This document shows positions 54,470 to 62,819 of a stretch of DNA of 64,000 nucleotides, in pieces. The translations under genes were made by a program, and so were the position numbers. How positions within the stretch are numbered: position 1 is the stretch's first letter; each line of letters starts with the position of its first letter. The notes below the pieces were generated by a model. The model had not been told where the DNA came from and did not search any database. It saw only the letters and a program-made list of their open reading frames with translations. The stretch lies in assembly GCA_038207585.1 (NCBI GenBank), contig JBBQZP010000001.1, positions 124,001 through 188,000 of the forward strand. The letters are read 5' to 3'. Source of the stretch: JBBQZP01 sp038207585. GTDB lineage: Bacteria; Pseudomonadota; Alphaproteobacteria; Rhodobacterales; Rhodobacteraceae.

Positions 54470-54484
54470 CAACCGAATCGGTTG
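54470..54484. promoter_or_regulatory. Perfect inverted repeat upstream of the counter-transcript RNA
   Basis: CAACCGA (54470-54476), a central A, and TCGGTTG (54478-54484) form a perfect palindrome, next to the TTGACT box of the antisense RNA. A possible operator; the factor is unknown. Confidence 0.5.
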
Positions 54485-54486
54485 CC

Positions 54487-54573
54487 TTGACTGATGGGAG
54501 AAGCCGTTAAATCTGTCGATGCTAAGCAACAGATTGGGCTCTCCGAGGGTGACCTTGGGGGGCTCTTTTGTTT
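54487..54573 (+). ncRNA. repABC counter-transcript RNA (incompatibility RNA) with terminator
   Basis: Between repB and repC, antisense to the repC leader. TTGACT (54487-54492) and a weak AAATCT (54509-54514) could start an RNA near 54520. CTCTCCGAGG (54539-54548), loop GTGA and CCTTGGGGGG (54553-54562) make a ten-pair hairpin with wobble pairs, followed by CTCTTTTGTTT. Small antisense RNAs in this place repress repC in repABC plasmids; size and terminator fit. Confidence 0.7.
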
Positions 54574-54621
54574 CCTGTGGCTGCTTATGTGTTCCCTTGT
54601 TGTTGCGTTGCTGAATCCAAG

Positions 54622-55599
54622 TCAGTCGGACGGATTTTCCGACTTCCAAGCCTCATAGAGGCGTAGGATTTCGAATTCCGCGTTCTCGCGCATCCATTCC
54701 ATAAAGCCAGGGGACTCGTCCTTGGCGATGCGAATGGTAACTGCGCGCGCAGTAGATTTTACCTCGACTATCTTTAGGCCGCTGTTGTCGGTTACGGGCA
54801 GGGCTGGGCGCCCACCTGGGCCGGTAGGGGCCTCTGTAATTTCTCTCGTCACAGCCTCTTGTAGCCGCGCGAACCGATCATCGGATGGCATTTCTGCGAT
54901 CCCGGCACCCAAGCTGTTGGAAAGCATCGTAAGATCAACAGAGTGGTTCCGTGCCGCGTCTGCCATTTCTTCCCAACGCCTGCGTCCGACGCCATGTGCG
55001 GCACCAACAAACCGGATGACTTCTGCCGGGATCGTTCTGGCCACCTTTGTCATGCGGGAAAGCATCGGCTTATCTATGGCCAAGGCATCCAGAATGATTG
55101 TCGGTTCATAACCGGCATCCGCGAGCTCATTTACGAAGACCGCTTTTTCGATGAAACTCGGGTCAAGATGTAGGCTGTTCTCCTGTCCTTGTGCAACAAT
55201 GGCCTGCTCGCCCGTCAAAGTTCGGACCAGCGCTTTCGCCGGAAGGCCGGCTAGCTTCAGCGCACGGAGGCGCCGCCTGCCGTATACGATGCGATAACGA
55301 CCTGGGGCGTCAGGCAGCGGGCGAACCATGATTGGGACTTGCTGGCCGTGCAGGCGAATGCTTTCCGAAAGCTCAGCCACGTCTGCATCCGAAATAGCGA
55401 GGCGGTCCCTTGGACCATCGTCGTCAATCAAAGCCGGGTCGAGATCCTTCACCGCATTGTAAGACAGGTCGCGCAATGTCGATTTCACACCTGACATTGC
55501 TCCAGTGTTCGGAAAGCGCGGCCGGGAGTCAGCGGAGTTGGGCTCTGTTTCTTCAGTAGGAGGTGGCAGTGGCTGAAAGATGCTACGACGTGCCGTCAG
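54622..55599 (-). pseudogene. repB: repB (ParB-like) partition protein with altered start codon
   Basis: The reading frame from 55599 gives 325 residues, the usual RepB length. The ParB core is intact: ESIRLHGQQVPIMVRPL, YRIVYGRRRLRALKLAG, EQAIVAQGQENSLHLDPSF, and a helix-turn-helix near IDKPMLSRMTKVARTIP. repA ends in TGA at 55598-55596, and the codon overlapping it is CTG (55599-55597), where repABC operons normally have ATG as ATGA. The next ATG, at 55497, would drop 34 N-terminal residues. The gene may be silent, start from CTG, or make a shortened protein, so it is a borderline pseudogene. Confidence 0.75.
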
Positions 55600-56663
55600 G
55601 TGGTTCTCCGTCCCCAGGCATGCTGGATGATTTTTTCGAACTCGTCTGCCATGCCGTTCACGCTTTCCAGAATGCGGTCGAGCGTTTTGCGTACGACCTG
55701 GTTTGGGTCGAGTTCGTAAATCGTCTGTTGCGTCATACCAGCGTCAGAAATCGCGGTGGATCTGAGCATTGGAGTGGTTAGCACCTGATCCAAAAGGGTC
55801 GAACGCAGAAAGCCCGCCATCTGGGCTTGCGGCACATCAGTTGGTTCATATCGTGCGATGAGGAACTTGAGAAACTTCCAATCTGTCGGACCGGTGGATT
55901 CCTCCAATGTGTGGACAGTTTCTCCTGCCATTTCAAGGAATTGCGCCATAGACGCCACGTCCAGCATGCTTGGGACGACAGTGATCAGCAAACCAGTGGA
56001 CGCCAAAAAAGACGACATAATAGTAAAGCCAACCTGTGGTGGGCAATCAATAATGACGAGGTCGTACTTGTCTTCCACCTCGTCCAGCGCGATCGCAAGA
56101 CGTTAGGTGAAGGGCGGCTCGATGCGGTGCTGGAGCGCATAAGCACTTTCAGTTTCATATTCTGAAAGCAGTAAGCCCGCGGGCACGAGGTCCAGATTGT
56201 GAAAGTAGGTTTTGCGGATCACTTGGCTGAGGGGCACGGGGTCCTCATAGCGAAGTGCGTCGTAGATTGTCCCTGTCTCAGCGAATTCGATTTAGGTGCG
56301 GTATCCGAACATAGTCGTCAAACTCGCCTGTGGGTCCATGTCGACCGCAAGGACACGGTCGCCGCGCAATGCATACCGCTGCGCAAGATGGATGGCCGTG
56401 GTGGTTTTGCTTGAACCGCCCTTGAAATTGACGATCGAAATGACTTGAAGGCCATCACCGTCGCGTCGCCCGGGAAGGTAGGTCTCGCCGTTGCGACTAG
56501 TACGAGCCATTACGCGCCGGATCTGATCGATTTCCTCCGTTGAGTTGAGGCGTCGGCCATCCGTTTCTACGTCTGGAAAATCCCCATCCTGATGGCGTGT
56601 TCTGATGTTTGACATCGAGATGCCGGTCAGTTCTGATACCTCGGCGGGGTGGAACTTGCGCAA
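55596..56663 (-). pseudogene. repA: repA (ParA-like) partition ATPase with two in-frame TAA stops
   Basis: One continuous reading frame of 356 codons is interrupted by TAA at 56294-56292 and 56105-56103 with no frameshift. Between and around the stops the protein is clearly RepA: SVLRKF-type N-terminal helix-turn-helix (FHPAEVSELTGISMSNIR), Walker A NFKGGSSKTTTAIHLAQ, DMDPQASLTTMFGY, then YDLVIIDCPPQVGFT and RSTAISDAGMTQQTIYEL. A stop also lies just upstream of the first codon, so about 40 usual N-terminal residues are absent. Point-mutation decay of a partition gene is the simplest reading. Confidence 0.85.
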
Positions 56664-56801
56664 GGTTTTGCAAACTTATTGGACATAAAACTGGTTCACG
56701 CGAAGCGGCGCTGCTTCTCTGCTATGCTCGCCAAAAGCGCCGTCGCGGGGTAGGCTGCCGGAAGGTCAAAACGTCGTGCCGATCCCCCCGGACCCCTGCC
56801 T

Positions 56802-57664
56802 GTGCTTCCCACGCTTCCGGGCGGGATCGTGTCCGCGCCGACTGAAAGCCTTGAGGCGGCAGCGTTCCGGTCGGGCGCGGCGCTGGCGCACCTGAGCCTT
56901 GTGGACGCGATCAACGGCGTGCCACTGGCGCTTTGGCGTGATCGGCTGCACTGGCCACAGCGGTGCTCTGCGCGGGGTTTGCGGGGCGCCGTGAAGATGC
57001 GAATGCGATGCGCAATGCGCCGCATCTGTCGCGCCCCGGCGACAATCCCGGTCCGGCGGGAAATGTTCTACGACAATGGGCGCGGGCGGTGGCGCGGCCG
57101 ATCTCGGTGGCGGGGCTGGCCAAGGCGCTTGAGGGCGTGACACCCGAGCAGATCGCCCTGTGCCTTGACGCCGTGGGCCCGACGCCGGTGGACCGCGCAG
57201 CACTGGTGATCGAGGCGGTGCTGGAAGACAACCCCCGTGCCGAGACCGGGGCCCTGATACTGGCCGATGCGGTGCTGGCCAAAGGCATTGGACAGGATAA
57301 TCTGCTGCCGTTGCTGTCTTTGGCCCAGAAACCGCGTGATCTGCGTCTGTGTGGCGACGATCTGCGTCTGGCATGCCACAGGGCTGTCGCGACCGGGGCC
57401 CGGCAGGCGCCGCCAATGGCGGGCGATCTGGCGCAGGCGGCCGCGCGGCTTCGGGCGGTGGCCCCGAAGCTGCGGGCCAAGGGGGCGGCGCGGGCCGTCG
57501 ATCTTTTCCTGTCGCGTGATGCGCTTTCGCCTGCGGCTCTTTCCAGGGATATGCCGGGCAGATTGTCCGACCGTGCCGCGCGGAGGTTGTGCGACCGGCT
57601 GCTGGACCTGGGCGTCGTGCGCGAATTGACCGGGCGGGACACGTTCCGGCTTTACGGCGTTTGA
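56802..57664 (+). pseudogene. DUF1403-family gene broken by a one-base deletion
   Basis: The N-terminal part is read in one frame from about 56802 (LEAAAFRSGAALAHLSLVDA, VPLALWRDRL) and the rest in another up to 57664 (CAGFAGRREDANAM, LSRPGDNPGPAGNVLRQW, LTGRDTFRLYGV). Adding one G after position 56948 restores a single DUF1403-like frame. DUF1403 proteins are of unknown function and, as I recall, common on Rhodobacterales accessory replicons with repABC and ScpB-like genes. The start upstream of GTG 56802 is uncertain. A sequencing error cannot be excluded. Confidence 0.7.
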
Positions 57665-57666
57665 CC

Positions 57667-58253
57667 ATGGCGGGGCACAACGAGCCGCAACTGGACCGCG
57701 AACTGGCTGACCTGCCAGCCGATCTGCGCTGGCGCGATTGGATGCGCCGGACCGAGGCGGTGTTGTTTGCCAGCGCCACGCCGGTTGCGCGCGACAATCT
57801 GGCACGGGTCGTGGGGCAGGGGACGTCGGTCGATCTTTTGATCGAGGATCTGGCGGCGGAACTGAAGGACCGCCCTCACGAAGTGGCTCGGATCGCTTCC
57901 GCCTGATTATTGCGCACCAAGCCCGTCTATGCCGCAGTCATCCGCACCGCGGCGGATGTGGGGGGCAGGCGCTGAACCTGTCGGATTTCGATCTGGCGGT
58001 GCTGGCGGCCATTGCCTTTCACCAGCCTATCAGCCGCGACGGGCTGCGCGACATATTCGGCAAAGACATTAGCCGCGACGTGATCGGGCGACTGGCCGAC
58101 CGCGACCTGATCGGAACCGGCCCCCGAGAGCCAAAGCGTGGCGCGCCTTATACATTCGTCACCACCGACGCTTTTCTGGCCTCCTTCGGCATGGAAACCC
58201 TGCGCGACCTGCCGGATGCCGAGCAATTGGATGAAGCCGGGTTGTCGGGCTAA
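57667..58253 (+). pseudogene. scpB-like chromosome/plasmid segregation gene, disrupted
   Basis: Starts at ATG 57667, three bases after the DUF1403 stop. The first frame gives the ScpB N-terminus (MRRTEAVLFASATPVARDNL, SVDLLIEDLAAELKDRP) and meets TGA at 57904-57906, where ScpB proteins usually have Trp; the frame then continues LLRTKPVYAAVIRTAADVG. A run of six G (57960-57965) marks a shift into the frame GQALNLSDFDLAVLAAIAFH to 58253; seven G would restore it. Thus there is one stop and one frameshift. ScpB partners ScpA and SMC in segregation. Confidence 0.72.
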
Positions 58254-58373
58254 CCGGCAGGCCTTGCCACCGAGGCAGAAATCAATCGACCCGAATTGAG
58301 CCGGAGTGACTATTTGCGCCGATAGGTGCGGCCCTTGACACCGGGGGATTGTTTTCAGGGCGCTTCAGCGCGC

Positions 58374-59855
58374 CTATTTTGGCAGAATACCAGTGATCTT
58401 TCCGATTCCATGGATCAGACGAGTGCCAAATCCTTTAGACGCGGTTTCCGGATCGGTAAGTTCGTTTTCGACCAGTATGCTTTCATCCTTTGACAGGTTG
58501 CGGGCCGAAAGAGGGACAAGGCTTCGCTCCCGATCTGAAATCAACGTGTCAATCGTGTCTGTCAGCCTTCCCGATGCATGCGCCAGCGCCAGCCGGAACT
58601 GGTCGCGCGAAACAGCAAGATGTTCGCAGATCAGATCATCACGAATGTCCGTAATCGCGCGTCGTGCGGCGGTTTCGTCTTTGGCATTTACCGCGTCCAC
58701 GACAAGATCGCATTCCGTGTCAAACCCCATCGAGCGGTTGTTGAGGTTCGACGATCCGACGCGCAGGAACCGGTTGTCCGATACGGTGACCTTTGCATGA
58801 ACGTAAATCGGGTTCCGGCCTGCTGTGACAGGAAAATAGATGCGGAAACGATCAAACCTGTCAGCCGACCGGATCAGGTTAATCAGTTTTGTGCGCGCGC
58901 TGTCCATTGCCTTCGCTTCCAGCCAGCCATCCGCAGTTTCAGGCATCACGATCACGATTTCGGGCCCCTGAGGGTCGCGCAGCCGTTCGGCAAGCGCTTC
59001 GGCAATGCGGCGAGAGGCAAAATACTGCGTCTCGAAATACAGCGTCTGCCGGGCTTCGGCGATCAACGTCAGATAAAGGTTTTCGATCTCGCGTATTTCC
59101 GGATTGTCTTGCCACTCAGGAAAAGTCCGTGAAATCGCAATGTCTACGTCAGTCAGGCCCGGTTCAAGGTTTGTCGGCCAAAGGTCCGACGTGTGATCCG
59201 CCGGTGGCAGCTTTTCTTCGGTCGCACGCTCCCATCGGTCGCGGACAAGATTGCCGATTGCCAGTGCAACAGGGCCGTCAACGGCTGTGGTCACGTCATG
59301 CCAAGCCGGGGCTATACCACCGCCCGGCAGGGTGCGGCGCGGATCGTCGTCGAGATGGTCGCGCGTATCCCACCGACCCGCCGTCATGTCGATTCCGCCG
59401 CAAAACGCAACGCTGTCGTCGATCAGGATGATCTTGGCGTGATGTGTGGCACCCGGGGGATGGGCGGCGTCCAGTCGCAGGATCAGTCTGTCATCGGTGA
59501 GCCAATCCTTTACAATCAACGGCAGGCCACCCCGGAAGGCCGATTCAATAGCGGCAAGATCCCATCGGAGCAGGCGTATTTCCAGTGCGTCATTGCGTGC
59601 GACAAGCCATGACAGAAAATCACCCAGCTTGTTTGGCCCTTCGATTGTGCCGTCTTCCGGCTCAAAACCGATCCTTGTGTCAAAATCCCATCCAACAAGG
59701 AAAATCGTGTTGCGTGCCTTCAGCATGACCTCTTTTGCTGCCTTGAAATAATCGGCAGCATCGACGATCACCCGCAACCTGTCTGCACGCGCAATCTGCC
59801 AGCAGTTGTCAGCAGGCGTTAGAACAGATTTTCTGGTCTGGCTGGTTCGCGCCAT
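58374..59855 (-). CDS. Phospholipase D-like protein (two HKD motifs)
   Basis: 493 residues. HKD motif 1 is HHAKIILIDDSVAFCGGID and motif 2 is HAKVTVSDNRFLRVGSSNLN, both complete. No N-terminal membrane segments are seen, unlike classical cardiolipin synthases, so a soluble or peripheral phospholipase D/phosphatidyltransferase is likely. It is transcribed away from the operon at 60.1 kb across a 228-base gap. Its nearness to a CDP-alcohol phosphatidyltransferase may mean a shared lipid context; that is inference. Confidence 0.9.
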   Translation of the reverse strand: MARTSQTRKSVLTPADNCWQIARADRLRVIVDAADYFKAAKEVMLKARNTIFLVGWDFDTRIGFEPEDGTIEGPNKLGDFLSWLVARNDALEIRLLRWDLAAIESAFRGGLPLIVKDWLTDDRLILRLDAAHPPGATHHAKIILIDDSVAFCGGIDMTAGRWDTRDHLDDDPRRTLPGGGIAPAWHDVTTAVDGPVALAIGNLVRDRWERATEEKLPPADHTSDLWPTNLEPGLTDVDIAISRTFPEWQDNPEIREIENLYLTLIAEARQTLYFETQYFASRRIAEALAERLRDPQGPEIVIVMPETADGWLEAKAMDSARTKLINLIRSADRFDRFRIYFPVTAGRNPIYVHAKVTVSDNRFLRVGSSNLNNRSMGFDTECDLVVDAVNAKDETAARRAITDIRDDLICEHLAVSRDQFRLALAHASGRLTDTIDTLISDRERSLVPLSARNLSKDESILVENELTDPETASKGFGTRLIHGIGKITGILPK

Positions 59856-60083
59856 TCAAGGGTCCTGACCGGTCATTCAGCCAACAGCATCGCATATCCT
59901 GACCGTGGACTAAAACAGCTATTTGCGTGGCGCAGCAATCGGCGCGTCGCGAATTTGGTCCTGCCGGCACGATGCCCGGACCCCCAACAAATCGCAACCG
60001 GGCACCCTGACCGAAGGGACCCCTCGCCGCATCAGGGAACCCACGCCGCGCTGTTGCGTTAACGCCCGAAAAGGAGCGCGATT
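59856..60083. other. Divergent intergenic region between PLD gene and RibD-type operon
   Basis: 228 bases. AAGGAG at 60071-60076 is the ribosome binding site of the following TTG-start gene. No convincing promoter pair was identified, although regulatory sites for both operons are expected here. Confidence 0.6.
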
Positions 60084-60737
60084 TTGCAGGTCACAACATT
60101 CTCGGAACTGACGATTGACGGTAAATTGTCGCTTGGCCACGGTCGGTCGTCAAAGGACCTGTTCAACTTTTACGGCCCGGAACTTGCGCATTGGTTTCAT
60201 GCGCAGCGCGCGGCACATGACGCGATCATGGTCGGGGCCGGAACTGTGCGCGCCGACAATCCCGAACTGACCGTTCGTAATGCACCCGGACGCAACCCGC
60301 TTCGCGTCATCCCGCTTGGCCTTATTCCCTTGCCGCAGGAAAGCACCATTCTGAACGACGGAATTGCGACGCTTCTGGCTGTGCCAGCCCGCCATGACCA
60401 TCGCTACACCGCGCCGTCGGTCGAAAGCGTTGAATGTGGCGAGGCCCGCGTCGATCTGCGCAAGCTGCTGGATATACTGTCAAACCGAGGTGTTAAAACC
60501 CTGATGGTCGAGGGTGGCAGCCGGTTGCTGCATTCGTTCTTTCGCGAAGACCTGGTTGATCGCATTGTCATCAAGCACATACCCGTGGTCGCAGGCGATC
60601 CGCGCGCCCCGAGCTATCTGGACGGAGCGCAAATGGCGCTTTCCGAATGGAAGGTCACTGACTGGCAGTGCATCGGCGATGTTGGTGTTGCGACCTATGC
60701 CAGAAAGTCGGTTCGCGACAGTCAGATGGCAGCATGA
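60084..60737 (+). CDS. RibD C-terminal-type (pyrimidine/dihydrofolate-like) reductase
   Basis: 217 residues from TTG 60084; AAGGAG seven bases before it decides the start. The RibD_C reductase fold shows TTFSELTIDGKLSLGHG, IMVGAGTVRADNPELTVR, and TLMVEGGSRLLHSFF (cofactor-binding Gly-Gly). The deaminase domain of bifunctional RibD is absent, and no other riboflavin gene is nearby, so an NADPH reductase of another pathway is likely. Its stop overlaps the next gene as ATGA, marking the first step of a four-gene operon. Confidence 0.85.
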   Translation: MQVTTFSELTIDGKLSLGHGRSSKDLFNFYGPELAHWFHAQRAAHDAIMVGAGTVRADNPELTVRNAPGRNPLRVIPLGLIPLPQESTILNDGIATLLAVPARHDHRYTAPSVESVECGEARVDLRKLLDILSNRGVKTLMVEGGSRLLHSFFREDLVDRIVIKHIPVVAGDPRAPSYLDGAQMALSEWKVTDWQCIGDVGVATYARKSVRDSQMAA

Positions 60738-61939
60738 TTTCCGATCAGGCGCTGGAAGAACGGAGTTATCAGCTTGCCGCAAGCGCGCCGACGCTGGCGG
60801 TTTACGACATGCGCATGGATGGCGGCGAACTGGACGGCGCGCCGGAACGGGCGCTGCATGCCAGACATCAGGCGTTGTTGCGGTCTTATCAGGGGCGATA
60901 TGTCCTGTTGCCAAGCGTTGCCCCTGACGGCAACATTGTCGACCAACTTATGCGCCGCTACGACCCGCGCAGCATGCTTGCTCTGGATGCAATGCGCGCC
61001 GATCTGGAGGATGAGCTGATCGGCCCGCTTTTCGCAGCGGCGGCACATGAAGCGGCACGAACCGATGCGCGGACCTATGTCGAGGCGCTGTTGCCCACAA
61101 TTCGCAGCGCGCCACCGTCCGCTTTTCTGGCCTACCTCGACGCTTCGGCGTTTCGCGAGCATCATTACCGGAATTTCCTGATTCAGTCGTCGGCCGATCT
61201 TCTGGCCGAGGCGTCTGCGTCTGCCCTAGGCATCATCGGGGAGTTCGGTGCGCCGCAATCTGCGCTTTTCCGCATTCTGATTGATGAATTCGGGTACGGT
61301 GAACACTCTAAAAAGCATTCGCAATTGTTCCGCAAAACTCTTTCAGGCTTTGGTCTTGATACGGAATACAACGCCTATTGGCCGCTGTGGGATACCCCGG
61401 CATTGAACATTCACAACACGATCCACTGCATATTCCAAAGCCCGCGCCACTTTTTCAAGCAGGTCGGATTTCTTCTGTTTGCCGAAACGGCCTACCAGCA
61501 TTCCACGGGCGAGCATTTTCGCCACCTCAAAAAGCACCACCCCGGTGTGGATGGCACCTATTTTGGCGAGCATGCGCATATCGACATTCACCACACGCGC
61601 ATGGTCATTGACGAGGTGGTCATCCCTCTGGTCGAAAAGTTCGGCCCGCAGGCAGGCCAGGAAATTGTGTTGGGTGCGCAAGCCACACGCGCAGTTTTCA
61701 GTGCGGGCGACGCGCATATGCTGGCGCTGTCACAGGCCTTTGACCGCGCCGTGGATGCCGGAAAGGCGCAATACGGGATGCCGGCCCAAATTCCGGACGG
61801 GCGGGCGATCACCCCCGGACGTGCAGCCTTGGCGCAGGGACCATTCCAGATCGGTGGGCTTGGCCGGATTACCGATCCGGCAGCCTTCGCTGCGTTTCCG
61901 ACAGGGGCGATAGGCCGGATGGATGCCGTGAATGATTGA
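60734..61939 (+). CDS. Haem-oxygenase-fold iron-containing redox enzyme (putative diiron oxidase)
   Basis: 401 residues from ATG 60734. The C-terminal two thirds match the iron-containing redox enzyme (Haem_oxygenas_2) pattern: FRILIDEFGYGEHSKKHSQL, LSGFGLDTEYNAYW, then YFGEHAHIDIHHTRMVIDEV. Glu, His, Asp residues in DEFGYGEHSKKH and EHAHIDIHH are the expected metal ligands. Such enzymes use a labile diiron centre for oxidative N-hydroxylation or C-C cleavage in natural product pathways. The N-terminal ~120 residues are not recognised. Overlap with the reductase and Rieske genes suggests an electron supply made in the same operon. The substrate is unknown. Confidence 0.8.
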   Translation: MISDQALEERSYQLAASAPTLAVYDMRMDGGELDGAPERALHARHQALLRSYQGRYVLLPSVAPDGNIVDQLMRRYDPRSMLALDAMRADLEDELIGPLFAAAAHEAARTDARTYVEALLPTIRSAPPSAFLAYLDASAFREHHYRNFLIQSSADLLAEASASALGIIGEFGAPQSALFRILIDEFGYGEHSKKHSQLFRKTLSGFGLDTEYNAYWPLWDTPALNIHNTIHCIFQSPRHFFKQVGFLLFAETAYQHSTGEHFRHLKKHHPGVDGTYFGEHAHIDIHHTRMVIDEVVIPLVEKFGPQAGQEIVLGAQATRAVFSAGDAHMLALSQAFDRAVDAGKAQYGMPAQIPDGRAITPGRAALAQGPFQIGGLGRITDPAAFAAFPTGAIGRMDAVND

Positions 61940-62210
61940 AACGGCGCGTCAGTGCAGTTGGATCGGGCGGGATCTTCCGCCGATCCGGCGCGAGGGCCGC
62001 GACTATTTCATCGTCGGGCATAAAGGGGTGCTTTATCTGGTTCACAATCACTGCCCGCATCGCGGTGGCGCCTTGAAATTCGGTTATGTCGACGGTGAGG
62101 ACCGCATCGTTTGCCCGCTGCACCATAACTCCTATTCCATCGAGCGGTTGATTGCGCGGCCAACGACCCTCAGGCTGGATGAACAATCTGTCGCCGGGGT
62201 GAAAGCATGA
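61932..62210 (+). CDS. Rieske [2Fe-2S] ferredoxin-like protein
   Basis: 92 residues, overlapping the oxidase gene by eight bases. The cluster ligands are in HNHCPHRGGAL and VCPLHHNSYSI, the standard Cys-x-His ... Cys-x-x-His spacing. No oxygenase domain is attached, so it is a stand-alone electron carrier, plausibly for the diiron enzyme upstream. Confidence 0.9.
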   Translation: MIETARQCSWIGRDLPPIRREGRDYFIVGHKGVLYLVHNHCPHRGGALKFGYVDGEDRIVCPLHHNSYSIERLIARPTTLRLDEQSVAGVKA

Positions 62211-62791
62211 CATTCGGCGCAAGCGTGCTGCACGAAGGTGGGCAGATGAAGCTGGCAAATCTGGTCACGCTGGCCCGGTTGGTGTCGATTCTGCCCATCG
62301 TGGTGTTGCTGGCGTTTGCCCATCCGCGAATGGCAGTTGCCGTGTATATTGTGGCGGCACTGACCGATATGGTGGATGGCTGGCTGGCGCGACGTTACGC
62401 GCAGGCGTCCGACTTTGGCGCGCGCTTTGACGGCATTGTCGATAACCTCTTTTCGTTGGCGACGTTTCCGTTTTTGCTGCTTGCCTTTCCCGGTGTTGGC
62501 GGCCGCCACCCGATGGCGCTTTTCGTCCTGTTTGCCGTCCCGCTCTTGTACCTTGTGGTTGCCAGACTGTGGACCGGATCGTTGATGATGTTTCATTTCC
62601 TATCGGCCAAGCTGGGAGCGCTGTTTCTCTTTGCCCTGTGGCCTGCCATGCTGATCACCGGTTGGGAGGGGCTTTTGCCGCTGACCGCCTGCATCATCGG
62701 CGCAAGCCGTCTGGAACAACTGCTTTTCATCTGGCGCGGCGGCACCGATCAGGATGCCCCGCATGGTTTCGTGACACTGCCGCGCGCGTGA
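62207..62791 (+). CDS. CDP-alcohol phosphatidyltransferase family membrane protein
   Basis: 194 residues with an ATGA overlap with the Rieske gene (an internal ATG at 62246 is an alternative). The catalytic signature is DMVDGWLARRYAQASDFGAR followed by FDGIVDN: all five conserved Asp and the Gly/Ala-Arg positions are present. About five membrane helices. The family transfers a phosphoryl-alcohol between CDP-activated and free alcohols, as in phospholipid head-group synthesis. Its substrate here may be the product of the preceding redox enzymes. Confidence 0.88.
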   Translation: MTFGASVLHEGGQMKLANLVTLARLVSILPIVVLLAFAHPRMAVAVYIVAALTDMVDGWLARRYAQASDFGARFDGIVDNLFSLATFPFLLLAFPGVGGRHPMALFVLFAVPLLYLVVARLWTGSLMMFHFLSAKLGALFLFALWPAMLITGWEGLLPLTACIIGASRLEQLLFIWRGGTDQDAPHGFVTLPRA

Positions 62792-62819
62792 ATACCGGCG
62801 AAAAGAGGGCGGCCGGTTT

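Larger units (their letters stand above)
53855..56663 (-). mobile_element. Degenerate repABC plasmid backbone within chromosomal DNA
   Basis: repA, repB, the counter-transcript RNA and repC are in canonical order and orientation, but every protein gene carries a lesion: repA two stops and a short N-terminus, repB a non-ATG start, repC loss of its distal half together with the expected origin. One side abuts hemY and the other abuts the DUF1403/scpB pair. It reads as an integrated or rearranged plasmid maintenance module no longer able to replicate. Confidence 0.85.

Noticed and set aside
53855..56700. A parS-like centromere (GTT-n4-GC-n4-AAC palindrome) of the repABC module
   Set aside because: No full match was found; GTTTTGCAAAC near 56665 has the wrong spacing.
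53692..56800. tRNA gene or att-type direct repeats that would mark site-specific integration of the plasmid remnant
   Set aside because: None seen at either boundary; simple recombination or a deletion remnant fits better.
57904..57906. TGA in the scpB-like gene as selenocysteine or programmed read-through
   Set aside because: No SECIS-like hairpin or selenoprotein context; a frameshift follows, so decay is simpler.
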